Positions 23,851 to 35,137 of a DNA stretch of 64,000 nucleotides are shown piece after piece. The stretch is from Asanoa iriomotensis (GTDB lineage: Bacteria > Actinomycetota > Actinomycetes > Mycobacteriales > Micromonosporaceae). The DNA lies in NCBI RefSeq assembly GCF_016862515.1, contig NZ_BONC01000006.1, forward strand, positions 1 through 64,000, written 5' to 3'. How positions within the stretch are numbered: position 1 is the stretch's first letter; every line of letters begins with the position of its first letter. A model generated the notes under the pieces. The model was not told where the DNA came from. It saw only the letters and a program-made list of their open reading frames with translations, and searched no databases. The translations under genes were made by a program, and so were the position numbers.

Positions 23851-23994
23851 GAGCCGGTCCGGTCCGGTCCGAGCCGGTCCGAGCCGGTCCGGTCCGGTCC
23901 GAGCCGGTCCGGCCTGACCCGAGCCGGTCCGGCCTGACCCGAGCCGGTCCGGCCTGACCCGAGCCGGTCTGGCCCGACCCGAGCCGGTCTGGCC
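23851..23994. repeat. Tandem repeat, 20-base unit
   Basis: About seven units built from GAGCCGGTCC plus a second decamer (GGTCCGGTCC in early units, GGCCTGACCC in the three middle units, GGCCCGACCC later). The last unit breaks off at GGCC and joins directly to the relic of an EEP gene tail. One reading frame stays open through it, but the unit explains that and it is not a gene. Confidence 0.9.
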
Positions 23995-23995
23995 G

Positions 23996-24049
23996 ATCGA
24001 CATGGCCGGCACCACCGACCACCCGGCGCTGTCGGTTAGCTGGTTATAG
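23996..24049 (+). pseudogene. Relic: last 18 codons of an EEP-fold paralogue
   Basis: Reads IDMAGTTDHPALSVSWL then TAG, matching the end of the gene at 22878-23624 (IDMAGTTDHPALSVTWL). 47 of 54 bases agree and six of the seven differences are silent, so the copy diverged while still functional before its 5' part was lost. The tandem repeat abuts it directly. The Ddn-like gene on the other strand ends inside it. Confidence 0.8.
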
Positions 24050-24499
24050 CGGCTCGAAGACCACGACGGCGGTCTCGCGGGAGCGCAGGGCCGCGTACCC
24101 GTCGAGGTTCTTGTCGACCGTGCTCCACAGCTCCCACAGCCGGACGCGCTCGTCGCCCGACGCGGCGCGGGCGCGGATCGGCTGGGGGCCGCCGCCGAGG
24201 TCGATCCGGGCCTCCGGATGTGCCTTGAGGTTGAGCCACCAGGCCGGCTCGGGCTCGCCCCAGCCGTTCATGGCCAGCGTGGTGTAGCGCGGACCGTCCA
24301 GCAGGTAGGCGACGATCACGCCGCGCTCGCGACCCGTGCGCCGGCCAGTGGTGGTCAGGCGCAGCAACCCGTACTTGTTGCCGCGCGGCCGGGACAGGCC
24401 CAGCCGGCCGCCGCTGCCGCGGTAGATACCGCGATGCACGGCCCATGCGCTGCGAACGACCCAGCGGGGCGGAACCCGGGCGGGTTTGGTCTCCGACAT
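24044..24499 (-). CDS. Deazaflavin-dependent nitroreductase (Ddn) family protein
   Basis: 151-aa protein of the Ddn / F420H2-dependent oxidoreductase family, small split-beta-barrel proteins that bind cofactor F420. Family features: GNKYGLLRLTTTGRRTGRER, then VIVAYLLDGPRY, MNGWGEPEPAWWLNLKAHPE and a closing helix with LRSRETAVVVFEP. ATG at 24499. It probably reduces a quinone or nitroaromatic-type substrate using F420H2, which actinomycetes make. Its last bases overlap the EEP relic on the opposite strand, and its start is 9 bases from the divergent DUF899 remnant. Confidence 0.88.
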   Translation of the reverse strand: MSETKPARVPPRWVVRSAWAVHRGIYRGSGGRLGLSRPRGNKYGLLRLTTTGRRTGRERGVIVAYLLDGPRYTTLAMNGWGEPEPAWWLNLKAHPEARIDLGGGPQPIRARAASGDERVRLWELWSTVDKNLDGYAALRSRETAVVVFEPL

Positions 24500-24508
24500 T
24501 GCTCCAGA

Positions 24509-24998
24509 GTGGCCGACCCGAGCAACCCCTCGTACATGAGGAACCTGCCAGAGGTCGTCTCGTTCGACGGACGGCCGCAGCTCGTCATGCACCACTTCAT
24601 GTTCGGGCCCGACTGGGATCTCGCCTGCCCGAGCTGTTCCTCCGCCGCCGACCAGATCGGCCGGCTGCGGCAGTTGCACGTCCGCAACACCACGCTGGTC
24701 GCCGTGCCGCGGGCGCCCTACCCCAAGCTCGCCGCCTACCGCGAGCGGATGGGCTGGGTGTTCCCCTGGTACTCGTCGTTCGGCAGCGACTTCAACTACG
24801 ACGACCGGGTCGCGCCGGTGCTGCTGCACTTCCGCACCGAGGCCGAGCTGGCCCAGGTCGGCACGCCGTGGTCGGGCAGCCCGTGGACACCCGACCTGCG
24901 CGGCACGGAGATGCCGGGCATCAGCGCCTTCCTGCGGAACCACTCGGCCTGCAGGTCGGCGGCCCGGCGATGCGCGTACCCGATGAATACCCGACGGA

Positions 24999-25002
<4 letters not shown>
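24509..25002 (+). pseudogene. Truncated DUF899 (thioredoxin-like) gene
   Basis: From GTG 24509 the frame reads RPQLVMHHFMFGPDWDLACP, SCSSAADQIG, RNTTLVAVPRAPYPKLAAY and GWVFPWYSSFGSDFNYD, the core of DUF899 proteins (thioredoxin-like fold). The N-terminal 60-70 residues of the family are missing. After GISAFLRN the family C-terminus (an F-H-T-Y-S-T-Y-type segment) is lost: this frame becomes low-complexity and runs on, while another frame closes with YPTD and TAG at 25002. Likely a decayed gene. A functional short variant is less likely. Confidence 0.65.
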
Positions 25003-26875
<1,873 letters not shown>

Positions 26876-26879
<4 letters not shown>

Positions 26880-27754
26880 CGGCGTCCTCCGATCGGGAGA
26901 CGGGGATCGACGGCCTGGCCGGCCCAGGTCCCACGCACCCAGCCGTGCGCCGGGTCGTCGCAGATCAGCCAGGCGCGGGTGGCGCCGGGACCGGCCATCA
27001 CGTTGAGGTAGTAGAGGTGGTAGCCCGGCGGCGCCATCGCCGGGCCGTGCCAGCCGTGCGGCACGAGCACCACGTCGCCGGTGCGGACCTCGGCGAGCAC
27101 GTCGATCGGCCGGTCCGCGGTCCCGTAGACGCGCTGGTAGCCGACCGGGTCCCCGACGCCCTCGACCGAAGCCGCCACCTCGAAGTAGTAGATCTCCTCC
27201 AGCGCGGTCTCCGCTCCGGGCCGCTCCTCGTCGTGCTTGTGCGGCGGATACGAGCTCCAGTTGCCGGCCGGCGTGATCACCTCGCACGCGATGATCGAGT
27301 CGGCATCGAGCACACCGGGGATGCCGAAGTTACGCACCTCCCGCGAGGCGGTGCCGGCCCCGCGCAGCTCGACGGGCACCTCGGCCGCGGCCAGATAAGA
27401 GAACGGCAACGACTTGCGCGCCTTGGCACCGCACAGCGCGACCCTTGCCGTTCCCGGCCCGGGGTTGTGCACAGTCAACACGTCGTCGCGGGGCACGTAG
27501 GCCACATCGGTAGGGCCGGCGAAGACGTTCGCGCGCCCGGCGAGGCGGGTCCCGTTGACCGCGGGGCTCCCACTCAGCGGAACCACGACGAACTCGCTGT
27601 CAGTGGTCCGCAGCGAAACCTCGTCGCCCGGCGCGAGCGTGACCACCCGAAGGCTGGTGTGCTCCCAACCGTCGACCACGTCGGTGATCGACACCTCGAA
27701 CGGCCCTTCGACGGCCGTCCCAAGTGGTCGCACCCAGCGGGCGTTGTCGCTCAT
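26876..27754 (-). CDS. iolB: 5-deoxy-glucuronate isomerase IolB
   Basis: 292-aa bicupin enzyme that isomerises 5-deoxy-glucuronate to 2-deoxy-5-keto-gluconate. Metal-site histidines appear in YPPHKHDEERPG and VPHGWHGPAMAPPGYHLYYL, with the conserved Glu of EEIYYFEV between. The start ATG 27754 overlaps the preceding aldolase stop (ATGA), and its own stop overlaps iolD. Length is close to the family norm (about 270-300). Confidence 0.97.
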
Positions 27755-28626
27755 CCGTGCACCAGACCCGCCGCGGTGTCCACGGCCGCGGCCACGTCGC
27801 CGTCCGGCGGGAAGAGCAGCGCCCGCCCGACCACCAGACCCCGGACGGCGGGCAGGTCCAGGGCGCGACCCCAGGCGGCGTACGTCTCGTCGGGATGACC
27901 GCTCGGGTCGCCGCCGAGCAGCAATGTCGGCAGCGTCGTGGCGTCCATGACCCGCGGCAGGTCGTCGACGACCGGCAGCTTCAGCCACGTGTGCCGGCTG
28001 GTCGCGCCGAGCCCCGCCGCCACGTGGATCGAGGTGATGGTCGAGTCCGGGTCGAGCAGGTTGCGCACCTTGCCGTCGTCGCGGACCGACAGGAACGGCT
28101 CCACCATGGCCATCAGGCCGTGGTCGGCCAGCGCCGTGATCGCCTGCCCGCCGGCCTCCAGCGTCGCCGCGGTGGCCGGGTCGCCGAGGCAGATCCGGGT
28201 CAGCATCTTGCCGCCGTCCAGGCCGCGGGCCACGATCTCGCCGGGCGTGTACGCGGTGAACCGGTCGTCGAACTCGAACACCGCACCCTGCAGGCCGCCC
28301 CGGTTCATCGAGCCGATCGCCACCTTGTTCTCCAGGGCGCCCATCAGCAGCAGGTCGTCGAGGACGTCCGGCGTGCCGAGCACCCCGTCGACACCGGGCC
28401 GGGACAGCGCGGTGGCGAGACGGGCCAGCAACGCGGTGCGGGACGCCATGGCCAGCCGGTCGCCCCGGACCCCGAGCGCGGCGCGGGCTGGGTGGTCGGC
28501 GGCCACGATGAGCAGCCGGCCGTCCGCGCCGACGAGGTCGCGGCGTTTGCGGGCGGCCCAGCCGTCGACGATCCGGCGCGGTTCGCGTACCCGGATCTCG
28601 GTCAACCCGGCGATGTCCGTCATCAT
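27751..28626 (-). CDS. Cgl0159-type (beta/alpha)8 aldolase of the inositol operon
   Basis: 291-aa class I aldolase-like barrel, as found in corynebacterial and other actinobacterial inositol clusters (NCBI family name Cgl0159). It occupies the place of IolJ, which cleaves 2-deoxy-5-keto-6-phosphogluconate to DHAP and malonate semialdehyde, so the same role is inferred. Landmarks: LLIVAADHPARAALGVRGD, IGSMNRGGLQGAVFEFDDRF, MVEPFLSV, and HTWLKLPVVDDL carrying the likely Schiff-base lysine. ATG 28626 overlaps the iolC stop; a second ATG follows directly (28623). Confidence 0.9.
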   Translation of the reverse strand: MMTDIAGLTEIRVREPRRIVDGWAARKRRDLVGADGRLLIVAADHPARAALGVRGDRLAMASRTALLARLATALSRPGVDGVLGTPDVLDDLLLMGALENKVAIGSMNRGGLQGAVFEFDDRFTAYTPGEIVARGLDGGKMLTRICLGDPATAATLEAGGQAITALADHGLMAMVEPFLSVRDDGKVRNLLDPDSTITSIHVAAGLGATSRHTWLKLPVVDDLPRVMDATTLPTLLLGGDPSGHPDETYAAWGRALDLPAVRGLVVGRALLFPPDGDVAAAVDTAAGLVHG

Positions 28627-29570
28627 CCATCCTTCTGGGCGATCATCGCGTCGACCTCGGACGAGTACGGCATGGCGCTGGAGCACTCCAGCCGCGAGGC
28701 GACGATCGCGCCGGCCACGTTGGCGAACGTCAGCGTGCGGCGCAGGTCCCACCCGCCGATCAGCCCGTGCACGAGCGCACCCCCGAACGCGTCGCCGGCG
28801 CCGAGGCCGTTGACCACCTCGACGGGGAACGGCGGCACCTCGACCCGCTCGTCCGCGGTAGCGGCGAGCACACCCTTGGGGCCCTGCTTGACGATTGCCA
28901 ACTCGACGCCGCGCTCCAGCAGCGCGTCGGCCGCGCGCTGCGGGTCGGTCTCGCCGACGGCGACGGCGCACTCCTCGCGGTTGCCGACGGCGACCGTGAC
29001 GTGGTCCAGCGCGCGCCCCACCTGGGCGCTCGCCTCGGCCGGGTCGGGCCAGAACATCGGCCGGTAGTCGAGGTCGAGCACGGTGTGGCTCCGGCGGCCG
29101 CGGGCCTGCCAGGCGGCGAAGTGCGCGGACCGCGACGGCTCCTGTGACAGGCCGGTGCCGGTCGCCCAGAAGACGGCCGCGTCGCGGACCGCGTCGACCG
29201 GGATCTCGGCAGGCTCGACCAGCAGGTCCGGCGCGGTGGGCCAGCGGTAGAAGTAGAGCGGAAAGTCGTCCGGCGGGAAGACCTCGCAGAAGGTGACCGG
29301 TGTGGGCGGACCGTCGACGGGGGCGACGAACGCGTCGTCGACACCGAACTCGCGCAGTGCCTTGTGGACGTAGCGGCCGAAGGCGTCGCGGCCGGTGCGG
29401 GTGATGATGGCGGCCCGGCGGCCGTGCCGGGCCGCGGCAACCGTCACGTTGGTCGCGCTGCCGCCGAGGAACTTCTCGAAGTGCTTGACGTCCTCGAGCC
29501 CGACGCCGTGCTCCAGCGGGTAGAGGTCGACACCGCATCGGCCGATCGCGACGAGGTCGTACGCCGTCAT
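28623..29570 (-). CDS. iolC: 5-dehydro-2-deoxygluconokinase IolC
   Basis: PfkB/ribokinase-family sugar kinase, 315 aa, phosphorylating 2-deoxy-5-keto-gluconate. Motifs: IGRCGVDLYPLEHGVGLEDV near the N-terminus, KFLGGSATNVTVAAARHG (PfkB signature 1), and GLGAGDAFGGALVHGL (signature 2 with catalytic Asp and anion hole). ATG 29570 overlaps the preceding stop by 4 bases, and its own TGA overlaps the aldolase start. Specificity is inferred from the operon and the family-specific N-terminus. Confidence 0.95.
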   Translation of the reverse strand: MTAYDLVAIGRCGVDLYPLEHGVGLEDVKHFEKFLGGSATNVTVAAARHGRRAAIITRTGRDAFGRYVHKALREFGVDDAFVAPVDGPPTPVTFCEVFPPDDFPLYFYRWPTAPDLLVEPAEIPVDAVRDAAVFWATGTGLSQEPSRSAHFAAWQARGRRSHTVLDLDYRPMFWPDPAEASAQVGRALDHVTVAVGNREECAVAVGETDPQRAADALLERGVELAIVKQGPKGVLAATADERVEVPPFPVEVVNGLGAGDAFGGALVHGLIGGWDLRRTLTFANVAGAIVASRLECSSAMPYSSEVDAMIAQKDG

Positions 29571-30448
29571 CGGTCGACCTTCGTCGTGGTGCCCAACAGC
29601 CAGTCGATGCTGGCCCGCACGGCCTCGACCGGGCCGTCGGCTTCGGAGGCGGAGAGGATCGTGTCCTGTTCGAGGACGTACCAGCCCTGGTAGCCCGCGT
29701 TCTCCAGCGCCGTGACGATCGCGGAGAGGTCGACGTCGCCCTGGCCGAGCGGCACGTACATGCCGGCCGCGACCGCGTCGGTGTAGGTCGCCGACCCGGC
29801 GCGGACCTGGGCGGCCCAGTCGGTGCGGACGTCCTTGAGGTGGACGTGCGCGATCCGGTCGGGATGCGCGCGGGCGACAGCGACCGGGTCGCCGCCGCCG
29901 ATCAGCAGGTGACCGGTGTCGAGGCAGAGGCCGACGCGGCTGCCGGCGAGGACACGGGCGGTCTCGGCGCCGCTCTCGACCAGCGTGCCGACGTGCGGGT
30001 GCAGGGTGGCGGCCAGCCCTCGGGCGGCGGCCGCGTCGGTGATGCGGTCGAGGTTGCCGAGCAGGGTCGACCAGCCGGCGTCGTCGAGGACCGGGCGGTC
30101 GTCGTAGCCGTCCTGGCCGGTGGCGGCGGCGATCACGACGGTCGAGGCGCCGGCCGCGACGAGGCCGTCCATCGCCTGCTGGACGGCCGGGAGCGGGTCG
30201 TGGTCCGCGTCGTGCAGCACGACCGGGACGAACTGGCCGACGGCCGCCAACCCGTAGCGGCTCAACGTCGCCGCCTTGTCGGCGGGCGCGTCCGGGAGGA
30301 AGCCTTCGGGGCCGAACTCCGTCGCGGCCAGGCCCAGCTCGCGCATCTGCCGCAGCACGGTCTCCGGCGGGAGCTGGTGGCCCCAGCCGGGCACCTCGCA
30401 GACGCCCCAGGAGATGGGTGCGCCGGCGATCCTCCGGGTGATGCTCAT
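29567..30448 (-). CDS. iolE: Sugar phosphate isomerase/epimerase, IolE-like inosose dehydratase
   Basis: 293-aa AP-endonuclease-2-type TIM barrel. GAPISWGVCEVPGWGHQL at the N-terminus is characteristic of the inosose dehydratase group. Metal ligands are visible in TLHPHVGTLVE, LCLDTGHLLIGG and HVHLKDVR, with a late Glu in WYVLEQDT. It probably dehydrates scyllo-inosose to the trihydroxycyclohexane dione that IolD cleaves. It lies 5 bases after the iolG-like gene and overlaps iolC. An IolH-type role is the alternative, less likely because no other dehydratase gene is in the operon. Confidence 0.87.
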   Translation of the reverse strand: MSITRRIAGAPISWGVCEVPGWGHQLPPETVLRQMRELGLAATEFGPEGFLPDAPADKAATLSRYGLAAVGQFVPVVLHDADHDPLPAVQQAMDGLVAAGASTVVIAAATGQDGYDDRPVLDDAGWSTLLGNLDRITDAAAARGLAATLHPHVGTLVESGAETARVLAGSRVGLCLDTGHLLIGGGDPVAVARAHPDRIAHVHLKDVRTDWAAQVRAGSATYTDAVAAGMYVPLGQGDVDLSAIVTALENAGYQGWYVLEQDTILSASEADGPVEAVRASIDWLLGTTTKVDR

Positions 30449-30453
30449 CGGTC

Positions 30454-31458
30454 CTACAGCCCCTTGACCTCGGTGAGGGCGACCGCGCGATGCTCGGCCC
30501 GGGACAGCTCGCACGCCTCGGCGACGCGGAAGGCCTCGAGCGCGTCGCGGACCGTGCACGGCGAGGGCCGCTCACCCCGGGCGACGTCCGCGAACGCGGT
30601 CAGCTCCGCGCGGTAGGCGGGCCCGAACCGTTCCATGAAGGACCATTTCCGCGGCCCGCGCGGGAAGTCGACGCCCTCCTCGGCCGAGTCGAGGGCCAGC
30701 GAGTCGTCCAGCCCGACGGCGATGCTGCCGCGTTCGCCGAGGATTTCCATGCGTACGTCGTGGCCGGCGCCGTTGTAGCGGGTCGAGGACACGAGTGCGA
30801 GCGTCCCGTCGTCCAGGGTCAGCACGGCCGCGCCGGTGTCGACGTCGCCGGCCGCCGCGAAGAAGGCGGCGCCCTTGTTGGCGCCGGTCGCGTACACGGT
30901 CGCGACCTCTCGCCCGGTGACGAAGCGCAGGATGTCGAAGTCGTGCACGTTGCAGTCGCGGAAGATGCCGCCGGAGGTCGGGATGTACGCGGCGTGCGGC
31001 GGCGCCTGGTCGTTGGTGTTGGCCCGGATCGTGTGGACGAAACCGAGCTCGCCGTGCGCGACCGCGGCCCGCGCCCGCTGGTAGCCGGCGTCGAAGCGGC
31101 GCTGGAAGCCGACGTGCACCGGGACCTCGCCGGCCGCGACCAGGTTGGCCAGGTCGATGGTCTCGTCGAGGGTGGCGGCCACCGGCTTCTCGCAGAAGGT
31201 CGGTATGCCGGCCGCGATGCCCGCCCGGAGCAGCGCCGCGTGGCCCGGGGTGGGCGTGGCGATCACGAGGCCGTCGATGCCGCTCGCCAGCAGCGCCGGC
31301 GCGTCGTTCGCGATGCCCGCGCCCACCTGGTCGGCGAGCGCCTTGGCCGCCGCGGGCACGGCGTCGAACAGGACGAGGTCGTCGACGAAATCCAGCGCGG
31401 CGAGGGTCCTGGCGTGGAACGCCCCGATCCGTCCGACACCCGCGAGCCCGATCCGCAT
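30454..31458 (-). CDS. iolG: Gfo/Idh/MocA oxidoreductase, inositol 2-dehydrogenase-like
   Basis: 334-aa NAD(P)-dependent dehydrogenase opening the operon; it likely oxidises myo-inositol to scyllo-inosose. Rossmann motif GLAGVGRIGAFHA, the family EKP motif in FCEKPVAATLDET, and the active-site region GIFRDCNVHDFDI with the catalytic D-x3-H-like arrangement. ATG 31458 is preferred for its AAGGGACGGAAG ribosome site and the position of the Rossmann strand; an in-frame ATG at 31500 is possible. Symbol assigned by operon context; substrate could be another inositol isomer. Confidence 0.9.
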   Translation of the reverse strand: MRIGLAGVGRIGAFHARTLAALDFVDDLVLFDAVPAAAKALADQVGAGIANDAPALLASGIDGLVIATPTPGHAALLRAGIAAGIPTFCEKPVAATLDETIDLANLVAAGEVPVHVGFQRRFDAGYQRARAAVAHGELGFVHTIRANTNDQAPPHAAYIPTSGGIFRDCNVHDFDILRFVTGREVATVYATGANKGAAFFAAAGDVDTGAAVLTLDDGTLALVSSTRYNGAGHDVRMEILGERGSIAVGLDDSLALDSAEEGVDFPRGPRKWSFMERFGPAYRAELTAFADVARGERPSPCTVRDALEAFRVAEACELSRAEHRAVALTEVKGL

Positions 31459-31556
31459 CCGCTTCCGTCCCTTGCTGTCGCCTTCGCGTCGGGCTGCCAT
31501 GTTTGCCGCTGCGCCGATTGCCTGTCAAGGGTTTGTACTAACATACTGCCATGACG

Positions 31557-31573
31557 ACAAGATACTAGCTTGT
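31557..31573 (-). promoter_or_regulatory. Candidate operator of the inositol operon
   Basis: ACAAG-7-CTTGT inverted repeat in the AT-rich patch 31529-31575, about 100 bases before the iolG-like start. Nearby on the minus strand are TTGTCG and, 17 bases on, TACAAA, and a separate TTGACA (31523-31528). One of these is probably the operon promoter. No inositol regulator gene is in the window. Confidence 0.4.
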
Positions 31574-31597
31574 GGACGCTGGGTGACCATCGGGCGA

Positions 31598-32551
<954 letters not shown>

Positions 32552-32566
32552 CCTTTCGCACTCACG

Positions 32567-32633
32567 GGTACGGACACCGGCGCGCGGCGAAAAGGGGCGC
32601 CGCCCCCTTCAGGTCGTGAGCGGTGTCGGTACC
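32567..32633. promoter_or_regulatory. Mirrored motif between the sigma factor and DHFR-like gene
   Basis: GGTACGGACACCG (32567-32579) and CGGTGTCGGTACC (32621-32633) are inverted copies with one mismatch; similarity spreads into the flanks (GTGA on both outer sides). Each copy points toward one start codon and lies 28-38 bases before it. They could be outward-facing promoters read by the sigma factor itself, or a regulator site. Confidence 0.5.
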
Positions 32634-32658
32634 GGGTGACACCGGAAGGAGCACAGCC

Positions 32659-33204
32659 ATGGGAAAGATCATCGTCAGTCACAACGTCACGCTCGACGGC
32701 GTCGGGCAGGACCCGACGGGGGAGGAGGGCATCGGCGGGTGGGCCAACCGGCTCAGCGACGACGACCGGGCCGCGTGGGCCAAGGTCGAGCAGGAGGAGG
32801 CGATCGCGTCGACGGCGATGCTGCTGGGCCGGCGCAGCTACGACTGGTTCGCCAGCCGGTGGGTCACGCGCACCGGCGAGTGGGCGGACCGGCTGCGGGA
32901 CCTGCCCAAGTACGTCGTCTCCACGACCCTGACCGAGCTGCCGTGGCCCAACACGACAGTGATCGCGCTGGCCCAGGTCGAACAACTCAAGAGCCGGATC
33001 GACGGCGACATCGTCGTGTACGGCAGTCAGCAGTTGGCACACGCGCTCTTCGACCGTGGCCTGGTCGACGAGGTGCGCCTGATGGTTTATCCGTCCGTGG
33101 CCGGCGCGGGCGACCGCCTCTTCGCCTCCGCGACGGCCCTGCGTCTCGTGGACTCGCGGAGGATCGGCGACAACCTGGCTTTCCTCACGTACCGGACGGA
33201 CTAG
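32659..33204 (+). CDS. RibD C-terminal/dihydrofolate reductase-like protein
   Basis: 181-aa protein of the RibD-C / DHFR-like fold family, NADPH-binding reductases of mostly unknown substrate. Family marks: IIVSHNVTLDGVGQDP at the start, AMLLGRRSYDWFASRW, PKYVVSTTL, DIVVYGSQQLAHALFDRGLV and DEVRLMVYPSVAGAGDRLF. ATG 32659 has GGAAGGAG 8 bases upstream. It is divergent from, and probably under control of, the ECF sigma factor, a pairing often seen in actinomycetes. Confidence 0.92.
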   Translation: MGKIIVSHNVTLDGVGQDPTGEEGIGGWANRLSDDDRAAWAKVEQEEAIASTAMLLGRRSYDWFASRWVTRTGEWADRLRDLPKYVVSTTLTELPWPNTTVIALAQVEQLKSRIDGDIVVYGSQQLAHALFDRGLVDEVRLMVYPSVAGAGDRLFASATALRLVDSRRIGDNLAFLTYRTD

Positions 33205-33301
33205 CCACTCCGGGTCACCAACGGTGGCACCCACCCCTTATGGTGTGGTCCCGTCTGTGGCCGACCGCGGCAACAGACTTCGATCTTCGGCCGAGGCGAC
33301 C

Positions 33302-34276
33302 ATGACCGATTGGACCCAGAACTATCCCAATCAAGGCGGCTGGGTGCCGCCCGGTGGCTACGAGCCGCCGCTGCACCAGCAGGCCGATCCGTTGGTCAGC
33401 CCGACCTACGGCGGCTGGTGGCAGCGCGGCGTCGCGATCGCCCGCCGCGGCTGGAAGCCGATCGCGCTGGTGCAGGTGGTCGGCCTGGCCGTCGCCCTCA
33501 TGGTCCAGGCGCCGGTCGCGGTGTACGGCGCGCTCATCTCCGACGACCTCCAGCGCGGGTTGACCACCACCAACGACGTCGGACAGCTCGACATGGGCCC
33601 GCTGTTCGGCCTGTTCGGCTTCACCATCGCGGGCGCGCTGCTCAGCGTCATCGTGACGGGCATCGTGACGCTCGCGGTCGTGCACATCGGGGCGAGCGTC
33701 GCCGTCGGCGCCCCCGTGCGGATCGGCGACTCGCTGCAACTCGCCGTCCGGCGGCTCCTGCCGATGATCGGGTGGCAACTGCTCGCGGTCCCGATCTTCG
33801 TCGTCGGCCTGTGCCTCTGCGTGCTGCCGGTCTTCTACGTGTGGGCGGTGCTGGCCGTGCTTCCGGTCGTGGTCGCGGTCGAGCGGACGAACGCGATCGG
33901 CCGCTGCTTCACGCTCTTCCACAAGGACTTCGGCGCGTCGGCGGGCCGGCTGGCCACCATCATCGGCCTGACCATCGGCGTGAGCATCCTGAGCGCCATC
34001 GTCGGCGGCGTCTTCCAGGCGGTGGCCAGCGCGTCGCTCACCGGCGACACCGCGATCATCGTCGGCTCGATCGTCTCCACGCTGGTGGGCGCGGTGCTCG
34101 GCGGCGCCCTGGCGATCCTCGTCGCGCCGCTGACGCTGGCCGCGTACGCGGACATGCGTGCCCGGGTCGAGCCGACCAACGCGCTGACCATCACCTACGC
34201 CCTCGGCATCACGCCGCCACCCGCGCCGTGGTCGCCCGCGCCCGGCCTACCGACGTACCCCCCGCCGCAGCCTTAG
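33302..34276 (+). CDS. Multi-pass membrane protein (GPDPase-membrane-domain-like)
   Basis: 324-aa membrane protein. A Gly/Pro-rich cytoplasmic head (NYPNQGGWVPPGGYEPP) is followed by about six hydrophobic segments (from LVQVVGLAVALMVQAPVAVY to AVLGGALAILVAPLTLAAY) and a proline-rich tail. The arrangement resembles the membrane domain of glycerophosphodiester phosphodiesterase-type proteins, without the enzyme domain. It ends 9 bases before the next gene and may be co-transcribed with it. Function unknown. Confidence 0.8.
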   Translation: MTDWTQNYPNQGGWVPPGGYEPPLHQQADPLVSPTYGGWWQRGVAIARRGWKPIALVQVVGLAVALMVQAPVAVYGALISDDLQRGLTTTNDVGQLDMGPLFGLFGFTIAGALLSVIVTGIVTLAVVHIGASVAVGAPVRIGDSLQLAVRRLLPMIGWQLLAVPIFVVGLCLCVLPVFYVWAVLAVLPVVVAVERTNAIGRCFTLFHKDFGASAGRLATIIGLTIGVSILSAIVGGVFQAVASASLTGDTAIIVGSIVSTLVGAVLGGALAILVAPLTLAAYADMRARVEPTNALTITYALGITPPPAPWSPAPGLPTYPPPQP

Positions 34277-34285
34277 TCTTCTCGC

Positions 34286-35137
34286 ATGCCGAACGCCGCC
34301 GCGGAATGGGCCGCCGCCCAGGTCGCGGCGGCGCGCGACGATCCGGGCCGGCGCATCGCGCTGCTCGCGCGGACCTACCGAGGCCCGTTCGGGCGCGCGC
34401 CGCGTCACGTGCCGTTCCGCCGCGCCGCCCTGTCGTTCATGCGGTGGCAGGCCGACCGCGGTGTGCTCCACCCGGCTTCGGGCAGCCCCTGGTGGCGTGC
34501 GGTCAACGAACGGCTGCTGGTCGACGGCTGCGAGGCGATGGCCCGCTCGGGCGGCACGCCGGGCGCGTCCACCTCGCCGACCGTCGACCTGTGGCTGTCG
34601 TTCATCGAGCGACCCACACCACCGCACTGGTACCGGGCACACAACGCCAGCGTCGTCGCCGGCTACCTGGACCACCGGGCGCTCGCCGACCAGGAACCGG
34701 AGCTCGAACGCTTCTTCCTCAACGTCGCCCTGCTCCGGGTGCTCTACACCCACGCCCTGGTGTCGGCGCCGCGGCTGGCACTCGGCCGGCTCGCCGTGCT
34801 GGGTCGCTTCCTCGGCGACCCGCGCCTCGGCATGGCCGGCGTCTTCCTCGCGCTGCGCCGGATCCTGCCGGACACCTACCCGCCGCCGGGCGAGCTGCGG
34901 TCCTATCTGGACCGCGAGAACAAGCTCGGGCGCACGCTCGACTACGGCGTCATCCAACCCCGACTGCAGCGGTTGTACGAGTGGTCCGCCACCGAGTTGG
35001 ACCGCCCGGAGCTGTGCGACCTCGTCCGCGACGGCAATCCGGTCTACGCCTGGTCCTATGCGGACCGGCACGTCTGGGCCGCACCGGGCGGCGCGTGGCC
35101 CCGTCTGCTCGCCCGCGCCACGGCGCCGCGGCCGTGA
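34286..35137 (+). CDS. Uncharacterised conserved actinobacterial protein
   Basis: 283-aa protein, mostly helical, with no signal peptide, clear membrane segment or catalytic motif. Recurring features are Arg/Trp-rich helices (PFRRAALSFMRWQADRGVL, PHWYRAHNASVVAGYLDH) and YLDRENKLGRTLDYGVIQPR. The overall pattern is of a helical protein that could associate with the membrane protein encoded 9 bases upstream. It meets the ScoMcrA-like gene tail to tail with no gap. I do not recognise the family. Confidence 0.75.
   Translation: MPNAAAEWAAAQVAAARDDPGRRIALLARTYRGPFGRAPRHVPFRRAALSFMRWQADRGVLHPASGSPWWRAVNERLLVDGCEAMARSGGTPGASTSPTVDLWLSFIERPTPPHWYRAHNASVVAGYLDHRALADQEPELERFFLNVALLRVLYTHALVSAPRLALGRLAVLGRFLGDPRLGMAGVFLALRRILPDTYPPPGELRSYLDRENKLGRTLDYGVIQPRLQRLYEWSATELDRPELCDLVRDGNPVYAWSYADRHVWAAPGGAWPRLLARATAPRP

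Noticed and set aside
23851-23994. Possible CRISPR array
   Set aside because: Units are contiguous without unique spacers, and no cas genes are present.
23720-24022. Open frame through the tandem repeat
   Set aside because: Open only because the 20-base unit lacks stops; repetitive peptide with no start signal.
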